From NCBI GenBank assembly GCA_030762935.1, contig CM060886.1:33465509-33529508 (forward strand): DNA of 64,000 bases. The letters run 5' to 3'. A model generated the notes under the pieces. It saw nothing but the letters and a program-made list of their open reading frames with translations, did no database searches and was not told where the DNA came from. The position numbers were made by a program, and so were the translations under genes. Below are positions 11,966 through 23,481 of the stretch, one piece after another. Positions within the stretch are counted from its first letter, which is position 1. The number at the start of each line of letters is the position of its first letter. This DNA is from Hymenopus coronatus (taxonomy: Eukaryota; Arthropoda; Insecta; Mantodea; Hymenopodidae).

Positions 11966-12785
11966 TTACTTTCTCTACACGTTCTATGTACATAGCGTAA
12001 AGAGAAGATATTGTGATGCACCCAAAAATTAGATACCGAGAATTCATCGAAAATATACGTTTTCGGACACCATGAATCCAAAAAGAAGCATTTTCAGAAA
12101 AAGGTCCGTGTGCCTGTCTGTTTGTAGACAGCATAGCTCAAAAACGAAAAGTCCTTTGAATATCAAGCTTGGTATTTAAGTTTGGTTTCTTCCAAGGATT
12201 TGACATGACGATTTTCAAGAAAATCCCCCCAAATCCAATCACCCTTTACATGGAATTTTTTTTCGATTTTTTTTCGTATATTAAAGATATTTACCTGACA
12301 AATAATATGTATATCTTGAAATTTCTGGGAATAACCTCAGAAGACTGCTTTATTCTGGATGAATTTCACGGAATTTTTCATAATTGCTAAACCGTATGAG
12401 ATAGACTAAAACCTACCACACAATAATATAGAGCTCGTTAAATCACACAATTTATGTTATAGACATTTTTTTCGTGGAGTTGACCGTTTTAGAGACATTC
12501 CTTGTTTTTAGTTTTAGCTTTAAAATACTTCATACTTTTCCATGCGGGAGTTTGTTCACTCCTGTCCATACAAACCAAGGGACTTTAGTCACATAGCAAC
12601 CAGCTTTTGACATCTTTAGCCTATGGTACTCCCTTGTTTCGCTTCTACTTACAAGGAAGTAATAAGACTCTTTCTGCTAATTTTTTCCGATTGGCATTAA
12701 GTAAATAGAAGAATAAGTTTTTTAATAATAATTTTTGTGGAGATGTAGAGAAAGTCATGTGAATGCAACACATCACATTTTTTAA
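11966..12785 (+). repeat. Family R copy R7, full length
   Basis: Runs from TTTACTTTCTCTACACGTTC to GTAGAGAAAGTCATGTGAAT. A deletion at about 12262 removes the AAAATGGCTCTAACGATTTT segment seen in other copies. Confidence 0.9.
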
Positions 12786-13339
12786 TCATCTATATGTCTT
12801 ACTAGTACCAATGATAAATGTTGGACATGTTCAAATAAATTGTGAAGAGCTTAAAATCAATCTATATCTAGAAGCACAATGCCCCTGCGTTTTCTTTTGT
12901 GAAACTATAGCAAAAATCTTTTAGCCGCATGGGCTAGCGAACCCAGAATGGTGGAGTATAATAGAATATTGTTCTATCAATCTATTGGTGTGATCTTGTT
13001 CGTTTTTAGTTTTAGATGTTCAATTGTAACACTTTCTGGCATGAGCCGTTGAGTTTCGCAAACAGTAATCCAATATTTATCGCCCAATATAATAACAGTG
13101 ATCTGAAACAAACAGAGAATAACACCATAAAATTTGAGGTTATGATTTCCGGTATAGACTGCGTCATTTCTTATACTGGTCTCTGCCGGCGTTTTGCTGC
13201 AACTTATGTTGAGCTTCTTCCATGGCCTATAAAAAATGACGCGGTCTACACCGGAAAACATAACCTCAATGGACTAGGGCTGTGGAAGCCTGCAGATATA
13301 TCTAACACCATAAAAAGTTTAATAGTTTCCAACCGAACG
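12786..13339. other. No recognised element; imperfect inverted repeat
   Basis: Contains two related segments in inverted orientation. AACATAACCTCAATG near 13258 and its approximate complement TTTGAGGTTATGATTTCC near 13132 flank related TAGACTGCGTCATTTCTTAT / ATGACGCGGTCTACACCGGA blocks. This may be a small foldback element of about 150 bp (13132-13275). Confidence 0.4.
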
Positions 13340-13500
13340 TAAAGATTTGTCAGTGTGCTAGCTTCTAAATTCAGGAGCTCCGGGTGCGATTCCCTCCTGG
13401 AGAATGACAATTTTTGTTTAGCCAAAATTATTTCCATGCTCCCCAGAGCCTGAATGTATGTGCAAAAGTAAATGTGTGTAAATATAATGTATAAATAAAA
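13340..13500 (+). mobile_element. tRNA-like SINE, probable
   Basis: GTGTGCTAGCTTCTAAATTC followed by GGGTGCGATTCCCTCCTGG matches polymerase III box spacing. The tail is AT-rich (GTAAATATAATGTATAAATA). Only one copy is visible, so boundaries are uncertain. Confidence 0.45.
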
Positions 13501-13727
13501 ACCTAAAATAAGACAAATCTGAAGATTAACACCAGTAAAGCAACTGCATCCTTGCCTATGAGCGAGCGTTCCAAACGCCAAGCATCGCCGATGAACTTAG
13601 ATGTTAAAGAGGCATATAAATGGAAACAACAAAAATTTAATGAAATAAAACTACTTGGAATTATAATTTTTCTAGGCTTTAATGTTTCAAGCTTAAGCAT
13701 AAAGGTATTAGAACAAAAAGCTAATGT

Positions 13728-14417
13728 GTTACACTCACATGACTTTCTCTAGCTAATTGAGATAAATATTAGCAGAATAATTTTATTATCTACTTAGTTC
13801 CTTATAAGCAGAAAGGAGCTAAAGCAATACACTAGGCTAAAGTGATAGTCAAAGGTTTCAAAAGCTGTCGTTATGCAACTGTGATTGCAAATCGCTGCAT
13901 AGCTTGGCCAGGAGTAGAACAAAAGCAAAAGCGACATTTCCTATCTGAGAAAAGTTTAAATACTTATCAATTGAAACCAATAACAAGGAATATCTCGGAA
14001 ACGGTAATCTCCACAACAAAAACGTAAAGGACATAAATTGTGTGTTTAAGAGATCTACCTTTTCGTGTAGTAAGTTTTTGTCTATTTCTTACGGTTTAGC
14101 AGTTAAGCAAAATTTGGCAAAATTCATCCAGAATAAAGAGGTCTTCAGAGGCAATTCCCAGAAAATTCAAGACATACATTTTATTTGGGATGTAAATAGC
14201 TTTAATATGCGATATTTTAAAAAAAACCGTTACAGCCGTTTTTTGAGAAAATCAAAAGTTTCGAAAAAAGTTCCATTTAAAGAGTAGTTGGGGGTGGGAG
14301 GATTTTCTTGAAAATCTTCGTGTCGCATTCTTGGAAGATACCAAACTTAAATACTAAGTTTGGTATTTAACGGTCGTTTTGTTTTTGAGTTATGTGTTCA
14401 CAGGCACACGAATAATA
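13728..14417 (-). repeat. Family R copy R8, left end missing
   Basis: Carries the CACTCACATGACTTTCTCTA right end and runs to the TTTTGAGTTATGTGTTCACAGG segment. The terminal 150 bases (the palindromic end) are absent and a + copy begins directly after it. Confidence 0.85.
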
Positions 14418-14419
14418 CT

Positions 14420-14493
14420 TTAACTTTCTCTACATGTACTATGTGCATAGTGTATACAGAAGGTATTGCACTCCACCCAAAAATTCGATACAT
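14420..14493 (+). repeat. Family R fragment R9 (left end only)
   Basis: AACTTTCTCTACATGTACTA through AAAAATTCGATACAT. It is cut off precisely where a candidate TIR element begins. Confidence 0.75.
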
Positions 14494-15141
14494 ACAATGC
14501 AACGCAAGAGTGTGCAAACTCCAAACTTCATCCTAGCGTTGCATGCAAACAGAAGGAATTCTGCTTCTTTTCTCTATGCATTGCCTAAAAATTCAATAAC
14601 AAATAATCGCATTGCAAGATTTTTAGGATCTGCCGTACATGCATGATCTTCTATTTGGCCACGCCATCTCCAATTTCCCTCAAGAGATTATGACAGTCTC
14701 TTTGCAAATCTTTCTTTAATTTAACGGATGTAACTGTCAGTTATTCCAGATTTCTCGTTTCTCATTAATCGAAGACGCAGAGAGATAATTCTTAGTTCAT
14801 TAAATGTGTAGCTTTATCACTTTCTGAAGTTTCTATGCTTGTATTATTTTCAATAACATTGAATTATAAATTATTGTGACGTCATTGCTGCGAGCGTCAG
14901 TTGTTAGTATGTAATTTTATAACATATTTATTTGTAAAAGATTGAGTGAATTTTTTTATGTGCTATTGTTGGTATGTTATTCAGTTTGTAATTTGCGGAG
15001 GGGATGGAAGATATTCGCATGTAACTTGCGGATCTAGAAACCCGTGCCAACTTCTTGCGTTGCATTTACGATTAAATTGTGAATGGTGTTTCCTTGCGTC
15101 TGCGCTTATTCTGCGTTACGTTTGCGCTTGCATCTCATTGT
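14494..15141. mobile_element. Candidate TIR DNA element, about 0.65 kb
   Basis: The left edge ACAATGCAACGCAAGAGTG and the right edge, whose complement reads ACAATGAGATGCAAGCGCAA, are imperfect inverted repeats. A second inverted pair, TGCAACGCAAG (about 14499) and CTTGCGTTGCA (about 15053), reinforces this. GCGTTGC-type subterminal repeats cluster at the right end (15050-15130). No transposase fragment is visible. Superfamily is not assigned; the repeated subterminal motifs would fit hAT. Confidence 0.45.
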
Positions 15142-15149
15142 GAACCTGA

Positions 15150-15295
15150 CAGTCGTTTTCTTAGGATAAGGTAAAATTCTGGGAAACTCTTATCCAGGTA
15201 ACTCTTCCTAACCGAGATTCGAACTAGGGACCTCTTAAATGTGAGGCAGACACGTTGTATTCACACCACAGAGAAGGAATAATCAGGTGTTACTT
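15150..15295 (-). mobile_element. SINE-E copy E1
   Basis: On the minus strand an A-box-like segment (GTGTGAATACAACGTGTCTG) precedes GTCCCTAGTTCGAATCTCGG (B box), and then TTACCTGGATAAGAGTTTCC. This order matches the second copy at 35523-35730, which makes the assignment firmer than this copy alone would. Confidence 0.65.
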
Positions 15296-15480
15296 AATAA
15301 GGACACCAAGCCAAACGCACAGTTGCATGTAAAAGAACAACTGAACATAGTTAAACCAAAGACAATTTATAATTAAACCAAAATCGATCTGTAGAACAGA
15401 TAGGTAAAGTTATGACACTTTCATAAACACATTTCAAAAATTAGAATTACAGCTATCAATTGGAGGTAACTTGCCTTATT

Positions 15481-16312
15481 AGTTTCTCTATACGCACTAT
15501 GTACATAGTGTATAGAGAAGGTAGTGCACTCCACCCAAAAATTCGATACCGAGATTTCACCGGAAATATATGTTTTAGGGTCCCCAATATCCAAAAAAAG
15601 CATTTTCACAAAAAGGTCCTTGTGTGTGTGTGTCCGTGTGTCTGTGAACATGATAAAGTCGGTAAAATACCAAACTTGGTATTTAAGTTTAGTATCTTCC
15701 AGGGATGCGACATGATGATTTTGAGAAAAATGGGGGAACTTTTTTCGAAAATTTGATTTTCTCAAAAATGGCTGTAACGATTTTGATTAAAAGTTCGTAT
15801 ATTAAACATATTTACCTGACAAATAAAATGTATATCTTGAATTTTCTAGGAATAGCTTCTAAAGAGTAGTTTATTCTGGATGAATTTTACTGAATTTTGA
15901 ATAACTGCTAAATCGTAAGAGATGGACAAAAACTTACTTAACAAAAAATGTAGAGCACATTAAAACACACAATTTATGTTGTATACAGTTTTTTCTTGGA
16001 GTTGATCGTTTTTGAGATATTCCTTGTTCTTGTTTTCAGGGTCGAAAAAATCCTGTTTTCTCATACAGGAATTTGTCAACTTATGTCCATACAAACAAAT
16101 TAACACCAGCACATAGTAGCCAGCTTTTGACTATCGCTTTAACTTATGCTACTCCCTTATTTCCTTTCTACTTACAAGGAAGAAGGTAATAAGACTATTT
16201 CTGCTAATTTTTCTAGATTAGCATGAAGTAAATAGAAGCGTAAGCTTTTTAAGAACAATTTGTTGCAGGGATATAGAGAAAGTCATGTGAATGGTACATG
16301 TCAGATTATTTT
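15481..16312 (+). repeat. Family R copy R10, full length
   Basis: One of the best preserved copies. The left-end palindrome CTATACGCACTATGTACATA is at about 15486 and the internal palindrome near 15668. A deletion of the C-rich tract follows AAAAATGGGGGAAC at about 15725. The right end is GAGAAAGTCATGTGAATGG. Confidence 0.92.
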
Positions 16313-17499
16313 TCACAGAGATCAGGCATATATCGCTATGCAATTTGATCGCATTTCAGCGCCGATTTAATATGAAAATATGTTTGTATTCACATAACTT
16401 TAGTCCAAATGTTTATATCTTAACAATATAGTCTTGCATATACAAACTTATTAATACATTCATATTAAAGGGCACAAAAACCTGAAAATTCGCGGTTTTA
16501 ACGTTGATTTATAGAAGAAATCTGTTATTCTTTGTAGTGTCTATTCACTGGATGTGTCGAAATCCGGAGCAGCTGTCAGAAAATACACAACTTAGTTGAT
16601 GAAATGATTCACCGCATTCTCTCTTTTGAAAATTGAACATTCAAAGTTTCTTGGTTAGCTATAATATCAGTTCATTCGTTTCTGTGGTCTAGGTTTGTTT
16701 CTTTTTGTTTTTAAAAAAAAAAACTCCGTTATAGATTACTTCAATTATAGAATTTTCACTTAATGTTACCTTATTTATAGCCGAGTTTTTGTAACCTCAT
16801 CTACAAAATTGCTTCACTACCATCTATCTTTAAGAAAAATGGAAGAGAGTGTTTAAGGGGAGATGGTATCCCTTAATTCAGATTCAAGACAGCCGAAAAA
16901 TAATGACTCCACTTTAAAAACTGTTAACTCCTTTTGAAATAGTTTTGAAACCTCTCCTTCGCACTTTGATACAGTCATTACACCCAGACTGATATCGACA
17001 AAGCAATGAACATTCGTTTATTCATTCCAATGTTTTTGTGTTTGTTTTTTAATAAGCGTCTCCGTAATAATAAAACTTATCATTCTAGTTACTGAGAGCT
17101 GAAGGTTCAAAGAAAGATTATCTTATGAAGTGACCTATATAAATGGTTTCTTCCAAATCAATTGTCAATATAACACATGTGATATTTAGTAACAGTATTA
17201 CAAAAGCAATATAGTCGAGATATATTTAAGTAAATCTAAATTCGATTTAACGAATAAAAAACAAAATTCACTTCATCGAATCTACTACACACTTTGGGGG
17301 AACTCATCCAATCCAAAAGACAATATTACAATAAGAAAAACGTAAAACTTATTAACAGTGAGAGAAAACGTACTTCATCTCACCTCAGTTTAATCTTTGC
17401 ATTATAAACATAAAAGTAAAGCAGTGTGAAACGACGCCAGTCGTCCACGAGGTGCCTTCAAACGGGTAGAGTAATTATTGTTGCGATCAGTCGCGCTTT
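16313..17499. other. No recognised element
   Basis: AT-rich sequence. No repeat family seen elsewhere in the window, and no supported open frame. Confidence 0.35.
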
Positions 17500-17840
17500 A
17501 CAATAGCAGGTATGAAACATAATAGCCACACAAAGTACCTTGACAATCTGAGCCTTCGACTAATAACAACACAATATAGTCCATTGTATCACACCCCTTT
17601 TTACTAACACAGTTCTGGAAGCTGTGTCTAGTACCTCGATGATCAATCCCTGCAATTTTATTAACACAGTTCTGGAAGCTTCCTATTCGCTGCGTCAAGA
17701 ACCACGACGATTAGAACCTTCGTCTAATAGCCATACAATACGGTCCATTGTATCACATCCCTGTAATTTTAGTAACAGTTCTGGAAGCCTCCCACGATCT
17801 GTGTCTATTACCTGGACGATCAGAGCCTTCATCTAATACA
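17500..17840. repeat. Degenerate tandem repeat, about two units
   Basis: The block GTCCATTGTATCACA..., CAGTTCTGGAAGCT, GTGTCTAGTACCTCGATGAT at 17578-17645 recurs at about 17743-17822 as GTCCATTGTATCACATCCCT, CAGTTCTGGAAGCCTCC, TGTGTCTATTACCTGGACGA. A partial block with the same CAGTTCTGGAAGCT lies between them (17665). The period is about 165 bases. The source is unknown. Confidence 0.7.
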
Positions 17841-17910
17841 ACGGTTCCCAACCGGTGTGCCCCGGCACCCTAGGGTGATTGGCTAAGGGGTGCCGCGAGA
17901 TATTGAGATA
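17838..17910 (+). mobile_element. hAT-like element end, fragment
   Basis: ACGGTTCCCAACCGGTGTGC followed by GGCACCCTAGGGTG and GGGGTGCCGCGAGA. The terminal motif GGTTCCCAACC with adjoining short palindromic GGTGCC blocks is typical of the ends of hAT-superfamily DNA transposons. No partner end or transposase is seen, so this is a solo remnant. The family assignment rests on motif memory only. Confidence 0.5.
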
Positions 17911-18019
17911 AACAAAACAAAATACCTTCTACTGAAGCCTTAAGTCTTGTAAGGTTTTGAAATAAAATAAGTCAAATCAATTACTCTCATGCACTCTCCA
18001 CTTAAACCTATGTCTTTTC

Positions 18020-18187
18020 AAGGCGCTCATAGTCCCTCTGATGCTCTACTCCTGTGAAGTATGGGGTATGACACCAGACTCCTGGCTTCTCTGGTTACAG
18101 CGGATACAGAAAAGAGGACCACAGTCAATCTATTCTATATGTCGACGTTTCCCAGTGAGGCTACTAAATGAAGGATGGAGGATGTAA
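18020..18187 (+). pseudogene. LINE-type reverse transcriptase C-terminal fragment
   Basis: A single frame from 18020 reads KALIVPLMLYSCEVWG, then a Trp/Leu-rich stretch and LQRIQKRGPQSIYSICR, and closes at a stop at 18185. In non-LTR retrotransposons the segment after the palm and thumb of reverse transcriptase commonly has a 'P-L-L-Y-x-x-E-V-W-G' motif followed by 'L-x-R-I-Q-K/R-R', and this order matches. The catalytic YxDD box lies upstream in such proteins and is not present here, so this is a 5'-truncated, dead fragment. Downstream, the frame of a 70-codon opening (18219-18431) could be further decayed coding sequence. Moderate confidence: the match is to the family pattern, not to a searched homologue. 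Confidence 0.5.
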
Positions 18188-18431
18188 TTAGGCGCCGGGC
18201 TCAAAATTCTACGCCAAATTGGGCGAACATGAGAACGCACTTATCAGATTGCTGGGGGAGTATTTACCTACTGAACGCCGTTACATGCGGTATCGGGTTT
18301 CCCGCATAGCTTGCGGGCACCTCTGGAACAACGGCTTCAAACCAGCCAACAGCAAATTAGCTGAACTAAGTATTCCCCCCCTCACAACTTTGGGAGTGGT
18401 CAATCAAAATTCTCCAACAAAAACAATTTGA

Positions 18432-19787
18432 ATAAATCAAACACCAGCGGAGCAGAGGAAAAGGATGCTGCTCCTAATAAATGCAACCGTTCGAGGAGCC
18501 TATCTACCTCTACCTTCTTAACATCACCCGAAACCTCAATATTACCAAACCTAAACCACCGTCCTCATTCCTGTGGATAAGCCCTTAACAGGGTAGGTAT
18601 ACAGACGATACACCTAGGCTCACCACGAGTCTACCAGATCTCGGACGGACGATCCACTTCAGACATCTGCAAACCAGATGGAAAAAGACAATGAAGATTG
18701 ACAAAACGCGTCCAGGAACCACCATCAAAGTTAATGAACCTGATTCAATAATGGACGTCAAGTGTACAATATTGTGATGGTCACAACTTTACAGCATATA
18801 GAACGTGATAGGCAGGTAGTAAATTATCTCTGAGTAATTTGCTTCTGTGTTCTTAAAGTTTGTGTAGCGTCTAATCGTCTAATACGACAGTCCGAAAGTG
18901 TGAGGCAAATGGCTATATAGTTTTGAATTCAGCAAATTGATAGTCGGGGTTAGCTGACATTGCTATCGTCAGCAGGAAAATAATACTTATATCTCCCGAA
19001 TTCAAATGAAGGGATCGGTCGTCATTCCGAAAAGAACTTAATTCAAATTTAAGTTGTATTTTTACTTAAGTTCTGCAAAAGCGTCAAGATGTGCTTCGAA
19101 TCAAAAGCCTCAATCAACAAGTCTGGTGCTACCAGATGTTAATTACCTAATATCAACATTTCTAATGTAGGAACCTTTCATTAATATCAATACAAACTAT
19201 TTATTAGTTTGATCGTTAGAAACCCCTTGCATCCGTCTGTTTCCAATCCCGTAAGTTAGGTCTCTTTAATGAACCCTACCAAACCCCATGTATGTCGACA
19301 TCCCCAGTTGTAGAAACGTGGTGCAACGCTGGTTTGTAATGTAACACTCGGTTCATAAAATCTGTGGACAGTAGGTCAGTAAACCTACAGTATCGTTTAG
19401 TAACAGACGCAATGGCCATGTAACCTCCCCCTCCATGTCCGCGAATCCTACTGCGACAATATAACAATAGAAAATAATAACGTGAAGACTTTAAACGCTA
19501 ATAAACAACAAGACTAAGAAACAAAGCACCCTACACAAAAACAATAATATAAATATCAAATTGTATATGCCGAAAATATTGTGAATAATGAGTTAAATGT
19601 GTTATATTTGAAGAGAAATACAGTTGAGTACAGCAACTGCTCAGAACTTCACACACTGAGCATCTTACAGTATTAGGAAGAAAAGGTTGCAAGCAAAGTA
19701 AACGTGCAAGGCTGGAAGTCTCAAAGAATACCTGAAAAATCCAAAAACAGACAATATAATCAGGAGCGAATAATATCATAGATTAGG
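18432..19787. other. No recognised element
   Basis: Possibly more decayed retrotransposon up to about 18800 (moderately GC-rich, CGG-containing). The rest is AT-rich with nothing identifiable. Confidence 0.35.
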
Positions 19788-20025
19788 AGGCCACGCCGTG
19801 GCCAAGAGGTTAAACCACTTGCCTCTCACCCGGGTTCGATCCCAGGCGAACGTATGTGGGATTTGTGATGAACAAAGCGGTGCAGGGGAGGGTTTTATCC
19901 GCGTTCTAGGGTTTCCCCCACAATCGCATTCCACTGGTGCTTCATCTTCATTGTATGTATAATCAGTGCCATCGCCTGCGTGACATATGCAGTAAAAGCG
20001 GGATTTAACCACTATCGAAATAGTA
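19788..20025 (+). mobile_element. SINE-A copy A2
   Basis: GGCCACGCCGTGGCCAAGAG (A box), CCCGGGTTCGATCCCAGGCG (B box), AACAAAGCGGTGCAGGGG, GGGTTTCCCCCACAATCGCA, and an end at GTAAAAGCGGGATTTAACCA. Full length and the best copy of the tRNA-like head. Confidence 0.88.
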
Positions 20026-20239
20026 CAGACGCCAACTCGGCTGACACCTCACGACCACTTGTGCCCGACAGAGGTGGTGGATTATCCATTTGATAAGACG
20101 AGATGATGTGGCTAGCACAACGCATCCCTTGACTCACCAGGTCTGGACATCTCTCTATCCAGCTTCATTTTCCCCACGATGTTGAGTGGATACTGGTCCT
20201 ATAAACGAGACAAAATTCGTACCCCCACGCTCTGCCCAC

Positions 20240-20475
20240 AGCCCTGCAAGTTAGAGCACATCTACCTATGGCCTTAGACGGTCCGGATTCAATCTCAAGC
20301 AACCGCATGTGAGATTTGTGGTAGACAAAGCGGTGCAGGGGCGAGTTTTCTCCGCGTTCTCCGGATTCCCCAGCCGTCGCATTCCACCGGTACTCCATCT
20401 TCATTCCATTTATCATCAGTGTCATCGCCTGCGGTGCCACAAGTAGGAAAGCGGGCGTTAAACACTACCAAAAAA
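20240..20475 (+). mobile_element. SINE-A copy A3
   Basis: The head is diverged (TTAGAGCACATCTACCTATG, GATTCAATCTCAAGC for the B box), but the body is well kept: GACAAAGCGGTGCAGGGGCG, CCGGATTCCCCAGCCGTCGC, CGCCTGCGGTGCCA. It lies 215 bases after A2 in the same orientation. Confidence 0.82.
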
Positions 20476-20888
20476 ACTACCTATGGAAATAAAACTGATC
20501 TGTTACATGATTCAATTAAAGATAGAGTTAAGAAACGGTATCGTCTACTTAACCTCAGGGAGAAAGGTATAAGCGAGAGAACGGAAAGGGCAATCAGAAA
20601 TAATGGATCCTCCTATCCAAGAGAGCAGTCGGTCAGATTCGGGACAAAAGGTCTTTATAGAGAAGAAACTGCTCACTGTTAAAACACACGCATCTAACTT
20701 CCACTTATGCAGCTTTGAAAAGTAAAAGGAGACCAGGGACAGGACATTTGTGGTAGTGCATATTCTAGCCCAGTATTTACTTAAGAGTGTTCGATTCAAC
20801 GACAGTTGAGCAATATATCCAGCCCCCTTAATCAGTGAATCATATACTACCTCTCGTACTTACCGAGTTAAAATTTCAAACATTAATA
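20476..20888. other. No recognised element
   Basis: An 87-codon + frame (20419-20682) starts inside SINE-A3 and has no recognisable domain, only a charged stretch. Not called as a gene. Confidence 0.35.
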
Positions 20889-21002
20889 TTTACTTTCTCT
20901 AGTCCCATATGTACAATGTACATAGGGATAGAGAAGTATTGTATTCCAACCAAAAATTCGATACCGAGATTTCACCGGAAATATATGTTTTAGAATCCAC
21001 TG

Positions 21003-21037
<35 letters not shown>

Positions 21038-21715
21038 CATTTTCAGAAACAGGTCCGCGTGTATGTCCGTGTGTCAGTGTGACCGTGTGTCTGTGAACAC
21101 GATAATTCAAAAAACGAAAAGTCACTAAAATACTAAACTTGGTATTTAAGTTTAGTATCTTCCAGGGATGCGACACGAAGAGTTTGAGAAAATCCCCCAA
21201 CCCCAAACTATCCTTTCCATAGAACATTTTTAAAAAATGTTGATGTTCTAAAAACTGGATCTAACGATTTTGATTAAAATATGTTATATTAAAAATATTT
21301 AGCTGCCAAATACAATGTATGTTTTGAATTTTCTTCAAATAGCCTCTGAAGGCTACTTTATTCTGAGTGTATTTTACGGAATTTTGCATAATTGCTAAAC
21401 TGTAAGAGATATACAAAAGCTTACCACACAAAAAATGTAGAACACATTAAAACACACAATTTATGTTGTATACATTTTTTTCGTGGAGTTGATCGTTTTT
21501 TAGATATTCCTTGTTTTTGTTTTCAGGTTCGAAAAACAGCTTTTGACTATCACTTTAACCTATGACTTCTATTTACAAGGAAGCAAGTAATAAGACTATT
21601 TCTGCTAATTTTTTCTCGATTAGCACATGAAGTAAATAGAAGGACTAGGTTTTTAAAACTAATTTGTTTCAGAGATGTAGAGAAAGTCACGTGAATGGAA
21701 CACATCAGATTTTTA
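20889..21715 (+). repeat. Family R copy R11
   Basis: The left end TTTACTTTCTCTAGTCCC has a rearranged palindrome (ATATGTACAATGTACATA). The run of A after the first 100 bases has grown to 31. The TTCCTTGTTTTTGTTTTCAG segment is followed by a deletion (about 21535). The right end is GTAGAGAAAGTCACGTGAAT. Confidence 0.88.
21006..21036. repeat. Poly(A), 31 bases, inside R11
   Basis: Uninterrupted A tract at the position where other R copies have 7-13 A. Confidence 0.9.
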
Positions 21716-21907
21716 ACTGATGAGGTTCTCTCCCAGCAAGAGTTTTGTATGTAAAGATGCAGTGCATGTAGAGAGAGGCTGGAATGTATTTTAATTGAGA
21801 GTCCATTAAAGAGGAATTAAAAGCATTACATGCAATTTACTCTAAGATATTTACGTTGACAGAGTTGGATAAAGAAGCGTAAACATTTTGGAGTCAGTAG
21901 GTATGTA

Positions 21908-22746
21908 CAAATCTGATGCGTTCCATTCACCTGACTTTCTCTACGTCTCTGCAACAAAATATTGCTAAAAAGCTTATGCTTCTATTTACTTCATTCTAAT
22001 CGAGAAAAAATCAGTAAAAATAGTCTTATGAATTGCTTCCTTGAAAGTAGAAGCGAAATAAAGGAGTACCATAGGTTAAAGTGGTAGTCAAAAGCTGTTG
22101 CTATGTTACTGAAGTTCCTTTGTTTGTATGGATAGGAGTTGACAAGTTTCTGTATGAGGAGTTTTTCAAAGTTGAAACTAAAAACAAAAAATATCTCAAA
22201 AACGATCAACTCCACGAAAAAAATGTATATAACATGAATTGTGTATTTTAACGTATTCTACATTTTTTGTGTTGTAAGTTTATGTTTATCTCTTACGGTT
22301 TAGCAGTGATGCAAAATTCCGTAAAATTCATCCAGAATAAAGTAGTCTTCAGAGGCAATTCACAGATAATTCAATTAATTATTTGTCAGGTAAATATATT
22401 TAATATACGATATATTAATCAAAATCGTTAAGTCATTTTTGAGAAAATCAAATTTTTTTAAAAAAGATCCATGTAAAGTGTACTTTGGGTTGGGGGATTT
22501 TGCTTAAAATCTTCGTGTTACATCCCTAGAAGATACTAAACTTAAATACCAAGGGTAGTGTTTTACCGGCTTTTCGTTTTTGAGTTATCGTGTTCACACA
22601 CACACGGACCTTATTCTGAAAATACTTTTTTTTGGATACAGGGCACCCTAAAACATATATTTCCAGTGAACTCTTGGTATCGAATTTGGGCGGAGTGCAA
22701 TACCTTCTCTACACACTATGTACATAGTACTTCTAGAGAAAGTAAA
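21908..22746 (-). repeat. Family R copy R12, full length
   Basis: From AAATCTGATGCGTTCCATTC to CTATGTACATAGTACTTC and TAGAGAAAGTAAA. It lies tail-to-tail with R11 across about 190 bases, giving an inverted repeat of roughly 0.8-kb arms. Confidence 0.9.
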
Positions 22747-23481
22747 AATACATTGTGACTTTTATCACCCAACGGTAGGATCTGTATAAAACAAAGACTT
22801 CCATCCGACCTAGTACGCATTTGTTGAGAGAACATTGTTCCGTTTCATTTCTTTGTTTGCTGGGATTTAAATGAGCGGAATGGATGTATTTGAAGTGAAT
22901 CGGGACTGCACGGCCCTCCAAGAGGATGGCGTATTTTCACAATGAAGTTGGAGGGCAATCCTCTGATAGACTAACAAACAATTGGCCACTTAGCAACTGA
23001 ACCCTTCGTTCCCCTTTACATCCACAAGAACTAACGGTTTTGCAATTTTTCACTGGGAGGGATTAAATGCGCCATCCATAGAAGGCTTAGCGCTGTATCA
23101 TGCAGTGAGTGCGGAAATTCATGTCCCTGTTTTGCTAGTTATAAACACTCCTATTATTAAAGTTAGTACGAAAGGAAATCAGGTTGAGCTCTACCAGAAT
23201 TTAAGCTGTGACTTTGTAGATAACCAACCAACCCATCGCTCTTCCAGTCTGCTCGGGTATGCAGACCAATCACAAGATCGCCAATGACTCATGGTCGTGC
23301 TTGAGTTTAACTAATTTAAGTGAACTGCTTAAGAATTTCTATATCTGCATTTATATTTAATTTAATATACTTTAATGTATCACATATTAAATTAAATCTT
23401 TATTTGTGCTAACTTATTTACACACTAAGTCTGTTGGAATTGGCCGTTTATTTTTCAAACTTTCGATCCTCATTCTGAATT
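22747..23481. other. No recognised element
   Basis: No repeat shared with the rest of the window. GCCCTCCAAGAGGAT (22912) and TTGGAGGGCAATCCTC (22946) are locally inverted. No gene supported. Confidence 0.35.
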
